Source of the DNA: CAYZXL01 sp964482435
GTDB lineage: Bacteria > Auribacterota > JABMQX01
Length of the DNA: 64,000 nt
Assembly (NCBI GenBank): GCA_964482435.1
Contig: CAYZXL010000012.1
Coordinates: 50,974-114,973 of the forward strand
Direction of reading: 5' to 3'
Part shown: in pieces, positions 60,501 through 64,000 of the stretch
Layout: the number at the start of each line of letters is the position of its first letter
Numbering within the stretch: the first letter of the stretch is position 1
The notes under the pieces: model-generated
What the model was told of the DNA's origin: nothing
Seen by the model: only the letters and a program-made list of their open reading frames with translations
Database searches by the model: none
Translations under genes and position numbers: made by a program

Positions 60501-60824
60501 GCGCATCCCATGAGCCTTTATGAAGGCGACCTTCGGAAGCTGGGCGTCGTTCCGGCAAACGATGTCCACCATTACGTGGGGCGAAGGATAAAAGTCGCCG
60601 GATGGCTCGTAACCACCCGCCGTGTTACGACAGTCAACGGCGAGCAGATGCGATTTCTCACCTTAGAGGACCTCACCGACGTCGTCGAGATTGTCCTTTT
60701 CCCGAAGACTTACGACAAATACGGCGCCCTCATCGAGAGCTTCGGTCCCTACCTCGTCGCCGGCAAAGTCGAAGACGATAACGGGCACTCCACCCTCACC
60801 GCCGACCTCCTTGAGGTGCTTTGA
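57516..60824 (+). CDS. dnaE: DNA polymerase III alpha subunit, DnaE family (short form)
   Basis: A 1102-residue C-family polymerase starting at GTG after GAGGGGCAAGCCG. The PHP domain (1-~240) starts FTHLHVHSNYSLMSGANAIE, but the metal motif reads TDTNAMYG instead of TDHxxxxG, so exonuclease activity is doubtful. The catalytic aspartates are D404 and D406 in CPDVDLDFCWRR and D557 in GLVKIDLLGQ. A helix-hairpin-helix region (~800-870) and a C-terminal OB fold (IKVAGWLVTTRRVTTVNGEQ) follow; the tau-binding tail of replicative DnaE is absent. It is nearest the DnaE2-like translesion/repair group. No imuA or imuB is adjacent. Residues ~223-243 are encoded by a palindromic repeat (see 58184). Confidence 0.9.
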   Translation: MKSFTHLHVHSNYSLMSGANAIEEIVLAAVEMGMTSIALTDTNAMYGIVPFYQSAKGAGIKPIIGTEIEVGNRSIVLLAKNEAGYSTLCRIVSKRQFDDDFPMEHNPHRGQFAKKGCSAGEKAAAEVAKLVELLEGSAENIFILVGDAEIVSALARTEARKSLYVRLENYGDYSSKKKCRELMELARRENLPVVAANDVHFVKPEEYAVHRLLSAIGANTTLAWHGRPAREESWARCPCHGVDENASSEKSWMRSPQEMQSLFRDIPEAIANAEKIASECNVDLQLGKIKLPIFPVPEGETPFSYLRRICYRGAEKRYGTITPEVRRLLEHELSVIGKLGYANYFLVVWDIALYAYRKGIPSVGRGSAANSIVSYCLGLTHVCPIRHKLFFERFLNLERKDCPDVDLDFCWRRRDEVLNYVYRKYGEDKVAMICTFNTFALRASIREVAKVMGLLSDEVSNFTRRIPHFDFGCMGKIVEDVPECRDLPIDEEPWKSILKMASRIAGFPRHLSTHAGGIVIAPSPITDFMPVQYAAKGLVITQYSMNPVEDMGLVKIDLLGQRSLSVIADVVEKVRQKYAIKLSMNELKEGDPKTIGLWRDGKTIGCFQIESPCMRGLLRKLHVDNMEILIAASSLVRPGPSDGGMTKVFINRYNGKEPVTYLHPALEPILKETLGVMVYQEDVIKVANRIAGLSFGEAELLRKSMSKKRGIEAIASYEERFVSGAIRKGIKPDVAKELWRQLSSFAGYAFCKAHSASYAYVSYQATYLKVHFPAEFMAAVLANGGGFYHQAAYVSQARRLGLRILPPDVNHAEMNFTGEDDWIRVGLGQVKSLTERTARSIVASRQRGPYTSLANFCARTTATLGEVQNLIRCGAFDSFGQTRPQLLWEVDLSFGERFADGLARLRGRFFEERHGMEDADLFGWLLGSWNGNGKGASQRSPRETTSFSEGVSFASQPAREALAAIAEQTRVPRFDDYTVEKKIQDEMEILGFPVTAHPMSLYEGDLRKLGVVPANDVHHYVGRRIKVAGWLVTTRRVTTVNGEQMRFLTLEDLTDVVEIVLFPKTYDKYGALIESFGPYLVAGKVEDDNGHSTLTADLLEVL
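58184..58235 (+). repeat. Palindromic dispersed element, copy D, inside the DNA polymerase gene
   Basis: Nearly identical to the copy at 43325-43376, with the same GTGGCA and TGCCAC ends and hairpins GGGCGTCCCGCCC and GGGCAAGATGCCC. It is translated within dnaE as roughly residues 223-243 (WHGRPAREESWARCPCH and flanks). With one extra base at each side (C and G) the unit is 54 bp, preserving the frame. It sits at the end of the PHP domain, between NTTL and SWMRSPQEM, where homologues have a loop. Confidence 0.93.
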
Positions 60825-61013
60825 TCTCTCACCACTTGGTCTCCCCCAAAACAGATCCCGTTCCTCTTCGAGATGTGATAGCATAAGCCAGAACGGAGCA
60901 TCGAACGGCGATCCGCGCAGGCAAGACAAAGCAGCGTTCTCCGGAACCTTGAGGCTCGCCGGCGACTCCGTCAACGTATGGGGAATGACAACCGGAACCT
61001 GGTGGGAGAGGAA

Positions 61014-61943
61014 ATGGCACCGCGAATCGTTGTCATCGGCAGCATCAATATGGACATCGTTATCCACGCGCAGCGCATGCCGCGAGAGGGGGAAACAGTC
61101 ATCGGCTCGGACCTGAGGTTCTTTCCCGGCGGCAAAGGGGCAAATCAGGCTGTGGCGGCGGCGCGGCTCGGCGCGGAGACGCACATGGTCGGGCGAGTCG
61201 GGAAAGACAGTTTCGGTGAAACGCTGAAATCGCAACTGGTAGGAAACGGCGTTAACTGCGACCACATCATCGTTGATGAAAAGGCGGCGAGCGGCACAGC
61301 TCTCATCGTCATCAACCCGGGCGGGAACAATAGCATTCTCGTCGCGCCGGGGGCTTCGCAGAACATCTTGCCGAAGGACGTGGACGCGGCCGCAGACCTC
61401 ATTCGTCAAGCCGCCGCAGTGTTGATGCAATTTGAGATTCCGCTGGAGACAGTCGAGTACGCTGCGGAAATGGCGCGAGCGTACGGCGTCCTCACCATTC
61501 TCGACGCAGGACCGGCGAAGAAGTGCTCGCCAGAATTGTTGAGGAAAGTTGATGTGCTCTCCCCGAATGAGACCGAGGCAGAGGCGCTGGTCGGCCTCCC
61601 AATCAGAGACCTGCCTTCGGCAGAGACGGCCACCACGAGATTTATGGAAATGGGCGTCCAAACGCTCGTCCTCAAGCTCGGGGAGAAGGGATGTCTCATC
61701 GCCACGAGGGAAGGAGTCACCCATTATCCCGCTTTGGCGGTTTCGCCCGTGGACACGACGGCCGCGGGGGACGCGTTCACCGCTGCGCTTGGCGTCGAGC
61801 TGGCGAGGGGCGAGCCATTTGACCGGGTGGCTCGGTTCGCGAACGCCGCCGGCGCCCTGAGCACCCTCAAGCCGGGCGCTCAGCCTTCCATGCCGACGAG
61901 GGAAGAGGTTCTCGATTTCCTAAAACAGAGAGGCGCGGGTTGA
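61014..61943 (+). CDS. rbsK: Ribokinase
   Basis: A 309-residue PfkB-family kinase that phosphorylates ribose or deoxyribose. The ATG at 61014 follows GGGAGAGGAA. N-terminal features are VVIGSINMDIVIHAQRMP with FPGGKGANQAVAAARLGA, the sugar-binding motif G-G-K-G-A-N. The ATP-binding end is SPVDTTAAGDAFTAALGVEL with catalytic D in GDAF. It is followed by rpe, so ribose-5-phosphate made here can enter the pentose phosphate route. A fructokinase role is less likely given GKGANQA. Confidence 0.93.
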   Translation: MAPRIVVIGSINMDIVIHAQRMPREGETVIGSDLRFFPGGKGANQAVAAARLGAETHMVGRVGKDSFGETLKSQLVGNGVNCDHIIVDEKAASGTALIVINPGGNNSILVAPGASQNILPKDVDAAADLIRQAAAVLMQFEIPLETVEYAAEMARAYGVLTILDAGPAKKCSPELLRKVDVLSPNETEAEALVGLPIRDLPSAETATTRFMEMGVQTLVLKLGEKGCLIATREGVTHYPALAVSPVDTTAAGDAFTAALGVELARGEPFDRVARFANAAGALSTLKPGAQPSMPTREEVLDFLKQRGAG

Positions 61944-61952
61944 GTTTGCGTT

Positions 61953-62045
61953 CCGTCTCCGCGCTCTCCGCGTCGTCTGCGGTGGGTGATCCAATAGGGG
62001 ACAGGGATTCACCGCGGAGATCACAGAGAACGCTGAGAAGAGGGG
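61953..62045. repeat. Dispersed repeat between rbsK and rpe
   Basis: GCGCTCTCCGCGTCGTCTGC and the opposing CACCGCGGAGATCACAGAGA make an imperfect inverted pair over about 90 bp. Relatives lie at 23087-23150 and in part near 4832 and 46575. It fills the space between the two genes. Confidence 0.6.
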
Positions 62046-62054
62046 TTTCTTGTC

Positions 62055-62735
62055 ATGGGAGTGAAAATTTCTGCTTCGGTCATTTGTGCGGACCTGGCTG
62101 AACTCGGCTCAGAAGTCGAGAAGCTCGAGGAAGCGGGCGTGGACATGCTTCACTTCGACGTGATGGATGGACACTTCGTCCCGAACTTAGGGATCGGGCC
62201 TGTCGTTATCGAGTGGTTGAGGAAAATCACGTCTCTTCCTTTTGAAGCGCACCTGATGATCGAGAAGCCGCAACAGTATGTCGAGCGATTCGCGGAGGCT
62301 GGCAGCCAGATCGTCGCCGTCCATGTCGAAGCCACCGACGACTTCCGGTCATTGGCCGGGCGAATCCGGAAGCTCGGCGTCTCGCCCGCGATAGCACTGA
62401 ATCCGGAGACTTCTGTCGGGCGAATTGAGCCTTTCCTCGACGAGGTTTCGCAGGTGCTCGTGATGACCGTGAAGCCCGGCTTCACGGGTCAAAGGCTTGT
62501 CAGGAATGCCATCGCCAAGATAGAGAGAGTCAAAGCCGCCGTTGTCGAAAAAAGGCTGAACGTTGACATCGCCACCGACGGGAACGTGAGCTTCGGAAAT
62601 GCCTCGCGCATGGTTTCGGCGGGCGCCAACGTCCTCGTTTGCGGCACCTCCAGCCTCTTTTCGGGGAGCGTCAGCTTCTCGGAGGCCGTGAGGCGCCTCA
62701 GAGAAGCCATAGCTCAGGTCGCCCCGGCGGTCTGA
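62055..62735 (+). CDS. rpe: Ribulose-phosphate 3-epimerase
   Basis: A 226-residue TIM-barrel epimerase interconverting ribulose-5-phosphate and xylulose-5-phosphate. Signature stretches are MLHFDVMDGHFVPNLGIGP with the metal-binding histidine and catalytic aspartate, FEAHLMIEKPQQYVERFAEA, LVMTVKPGFTGQ, and the second aspartate in IATDGNVSFGN. Normal length. It follows rbsK by 111 bp that contain a repeat. The two genes fit a pentose catabolism unit. Confidence 0.95.
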   Translation: MGVKISASVICADLAELGSEVEKLEEAGVDMLHFDVMDGHFVPNLGIGPVVIEWLRKITSLPFEAHLMIEKPQQYVERFAEAGSQIVAVHVEATDDFRSLAGRIRKLGVSPAIALNPETSVGRIEPFLDEVSQVLVMTVKPGFTGQRLVRNAIAKIERVKAAVVEKRLNVDIATDGNVSFGNASRMVSAGANVLVCGTSSLFSGSVSFSEAVRRLREAIAQVAPAV

Positions 62736-63193
62736 GAAGGAGGTCGCGCTGTGTCAGAGAGTTCCTGAACCGGCCTCTCAACGTGTCTCTGTTGAGGTAC
62801 AAGAATGCCCAGCGACGCCGTGCGAGGCATTCCTTCGAGGTTCACACTGACTCACGGCGAATCCCTTGACGCAAACGGGCTTTCTCGGAGTCCGTGTCGC
62901 AATTACCTCGTGCGACGTCTCTTGTTACTTGGGCAATGGGGCAAGTCAGGCGCGCGACAGTACTTCTCGGTGGCGCGAATCAGGGAAAAACCAAGCCAAA
63001 AAGGGGCCGGGGCGAGGAACCCTCTGGGCGACGCCGGCGTTATAAGCTATAAGCAAGAACCTCAAAGGGAGTGGTTGTCTGGGGTCCATGAGAGGTGAAT
63101 CCATGCCGATGGCAAGACCTTGGGCACCGTTATCCAAACACCTAACAGACCAGTTGATGCGTACGATGACCGTCTGCAGGAAACAGGATCGCA
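62736..63193. other. Non-coding gap after rpe
   Basis: About 460 bp without a recognisable gene. I see no tRNA-like cloverleaf, no SRP or RNase P signature. Open frames are short and have no ribosome-binding site. Confidence 0.5.
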
Positions 63194-63421
63194 ATGAAAT
63201 GGGTGGAGACCAGCCTCCGGGTACTGGAGTACATACTCTCATTCGGAGGGCTCCTGGTCGTGCATCTTCTCGCCAAGAAGAAGAGGAGCGGCTGGGTGCT
63301 GGAGGCGGTTCTCTGTTTTCTGTGGGCAGCGTGGGCTACGTACTACAACAAGTGGGGGATTGGGGTTACGTCGTTGATCTATGCCATAGCGGCGGTGAAG
63401 GGGTGGAGGAACTGGAGGTGA
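63194..63421 (+). CDS. Small membrane protein of unknown function
   Basis: A 75-residue protein with about three membrane segments: LEYILSFGGLLVVHLLA, then WVLEAVLCFLWAAWATYY, and GIGVTSLIYAIAAVKG. The charged turn KKKRS and the aromatic motif YYNKWGI lie between. The ending WRNW is reminiscent of PnuC-like or phage-type small proteins. AGGA is 10 bases before the ATG. It lies just before the rRNA promoter. The alternative overlapping frame (63088-63438) is hydrophilic and less likely. No function assigned. Confidence 0.6.
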   Translation: MKWVETSLRVLEYILSFGGLLVVHLLAKKKRSGWVLEAVLCFLWAAWATYYNKWGIGVTSLIYAIAAVKGWRNWR

Positions 63422-63553
63422 GCACCGGGCGGCAATAAAACACCGTAACGCGGAACAAGGGAGGCGCGCGGGCACGTTTTAAATAAACGACAAGCGGTGC
63501 GGGGAGCACGGCCTGGACGGGACAAAAAAACACAAGAAAGTGCAAAAAAAGAC

Positions 63554-63582
63554 TTGACACGGGGGGACGAAGCTAATATATT
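63554..63582 (+). promoter_or_regulatory. rRNA operon promoter P1
   Basis: TTGACA (63554-63559), exactly 17 bases, TATATT (63577-63582). A-tract sequence (GCAAAAAAAGAC) just upstream fits an UP element. It lies 358 bases before the 16S start. Confidence 0.82.
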
Positions 63583-63656
63583 CTCTGACAAAGGACTTTG
63601 GGCTTAAGGTAGATTCGAAGAGAGCGCCTCTTCTGTAAGTAGCAAAGGAAACGTAA

Positions 63657-63687
63657 TTGACCGGGCCCTGAGAAAGTTTGGCATACT
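63657..63687 (+). promoter_or_regulatory. Possible rRNA promoter P2
   Basis: TTGACC (63657-63662) and CATACT (63682-63687) with a 19-base spacer, just before the hairpin. A tandem promoter is common for rRNA operons, but the spacing is long. Confidence 0.4.
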
Positions 63688-63703
63688 CGTTGCACGTGAG
63701 GTG

Positions 63704-63727
63704 GCGCTCTCGGGAAGCGCTTTTTTT
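63704..63727 (+). terminator. Short hairpin with T7 run in the rRNA leader
   Basis: GCGCT (63704-63708) and AGCGC (63716-63720) with a 7-base loop are followed by seven Ts. The stem is only five or six pairs, so termination would be partial unless antitermination acts. Confidence 0.55.
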
Positions 63728-63771
63728 GTCCTTTGATGGCTTTCCCGGTTTTCACTGGAAATGCAAGACAA

Positions 63772-63781
63772 TGTTCTTTGA
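63772..63781 (+). promoter_or_regulatory. boxA-like antitermination site
   Basis: TGTTCTTTGA followed by AAATTGAATAG closely matches the conserved boxA region (TGYTCTTTNA) of rRNA leaders that recruits NusB/S10. It lies after the T7 hairpin and 159 bases before the 16S start. Confidence 0.72.
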
Positions 63782-63939
63782 AAATTGAATAGAGCAATGT
63801 GCCATGCTTGAGCGTGCAAACGCCAAACTGTCCTCACGGACAGAATCCGAACAGTCCTAAAGCTGTTCGTCTGTTAGAAACAAATCGGAGCAGTTCCCGA
63901 CGGAGAAATCCTCCGGGAAAGGCTCTGAGGAGTTTTTTC

Positions 63940-64000
63940 AAACCAGAGAGTTTGATCCTGGCTCAGAACGAACGCTGGCGGCGTGGATGAGGCATGCAAG
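63940..64000 (+). rRNA. rrs: 16S ribosomal RNA, 5' end (cut by window)
   Basis: AGAGTTTGATCCTGGCTCAG begins at 63947 (E. coli position 8), followed by AACGAACGCTGGCGGCGTGG and ATGAGGCATGCAAG. The start is set ~7 bases upstream by alignment to E. coli numbering. The GTGGATGAGGCATGCAAG block resembles PVC-group and neighbouring phyla more than Proteobacteria or Firmicutes. Confidence 0.97.

Larger units (their letters stand above)
63422..63939 (+). other. rRNA operon promoter and leader region
   Basis: About 520 bp holding two promoter-like sites, a short T7-terminated hairpin, a boxA-like antitermination site and the 16S leader. No protein gene is visible. Confidence 0.7.

Noticed and set aside
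60663..61724. 353-codon minus-strand open frame
   Set aside because: Antisense of the polymerase end and ribokinase; both true genes have clear motifs.
62736..63193. tRNA or small structured RNA between rpe and the rRNA operon
   Set aside because: No T-loop (GTTCRANNC), CCA end or SRP/RNase P core motif could be found by eye.
63088..63438. 116-codon plus-strand frame overlapping the small membrane protein
   Set aside because: Hydrophilic, no domain; the other frame (63194-63421) gives coherent membrane segments.
1..64000. CRISPR array, prophage or insertion sequence
   Set aside because: No regularly spaced direct repeats, no integrase, transposase or phage structural genes were seen. The repeats found are short palindromes or dispersed pairs.

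Overview
The window is 64 kb of a moderately GC-rich bacterial chromosome. It ends in the first ~60 bases of a 16S rRNA gene, preceded by a strong promoter and leader. LptD, LPS-type glycosyltransferases, lipoprotein signals and a BamD/YbgF-like TPR protein point to an outer membrane. The prepilin-like protein with a C-terminal H-x9-DG motif, the Tat-exported Gfo/Idh/MocA oxidoreductase, the DUF4091 and six-hairpin secreted glycosidases, and the 16S stretch GTGGATGAGGCATGCAAG suggest a member of the PVC group or a neighbouring lineage (Planctomycetes, Lentisphaerae, Hydrogenedentes, Sumerlaeota/BRC1 or Omnitrophota). The genus cannot be named from this sequence.

Layout. 1-4.5 kb (minus strand): a sugar-alcohol operon (ABC ATPase, FGGY kinase, zinc dehydrogenase, SrlD-like sorbitol-6-phosphate dehydrogenase, start of a ROK kinase). 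4.5-9.2 kb: a frameshifted DUF3795 gene, a cyclase-fold-like orphan, a secreted GH51 arabinofuranosidase and a zinc-ribbon protein. 9.4-16.5 kb: a surface-glycan cluster (three GT4 glycosyltransferases, a methyltransferase, a flippase, a 56-aa Trm112-like protein, a flippase-like membrane protein). 16.8-21.3 kb: TIM-barrel isomerase, DUF523, signal peptidase I, OppF and OppD. 21.6-25.4 kb: gap-pgk-tpiA-secG. 26.2-31 kb (plus): a very large secreted glycosidase, a HEAT-like membrane-anchored protein and a RadC N-terminal remnant. 31-39 kb: rhomboid, TPR protein, ARPP-1 protein, VIT/VWA protein, a SIR2-like protein and an interrupted alkyltransferase-like gene. 39-46 kb: Gfo/Idh/MocA, a secreted protein with an internal duplication, OppB and its binding protein, ThuA-like. 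46.7-53 kb (plus): serS, an ABC-2 exporter, an NAD-dependent epimerase and lptD. 53-57 kb: a 45-aa lipoprotein, DUF4091 and a prepilin-like protein. 57.5-63.4 kb (plus): a DnaE-family polymerase, ribokinase, ribulose-phosphate epimerase and a small membrane protein, then the rRNA operon.

Functionally, the window mixes core metabolism (lower glycolysis, pentose phosphate entry, serS, lepB, secG) with plant-polysaccharide and sugar-alcohol use, oligopeptide uptake and envelope glycan assembly. Peptide uptake is split: OppD/F lie at 19-21 kb, OppB plus the binding protein at 42-45 kb, and no OppC is present.

Two features stand out. First, short palindromic dispersed repeats occur in several families; one 52-54 bp double-hairpin element lies in frame inside the DNA polymerase gene. 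Second, several genes are broken or eroding: DUF3795 by a single-base frameshift, the alkyltransferase-like gene by an in-frame TGA, and radC by truncation. I saw no CRISPR array, transposase, integrase or tRNA gene. I did not find a convincing new multi-gene system; the nearest candidates are the SIR2-like orphan at 37.4 kb, the cyclase-like orphan at 5.7 kb and the in-frame palindromic element.
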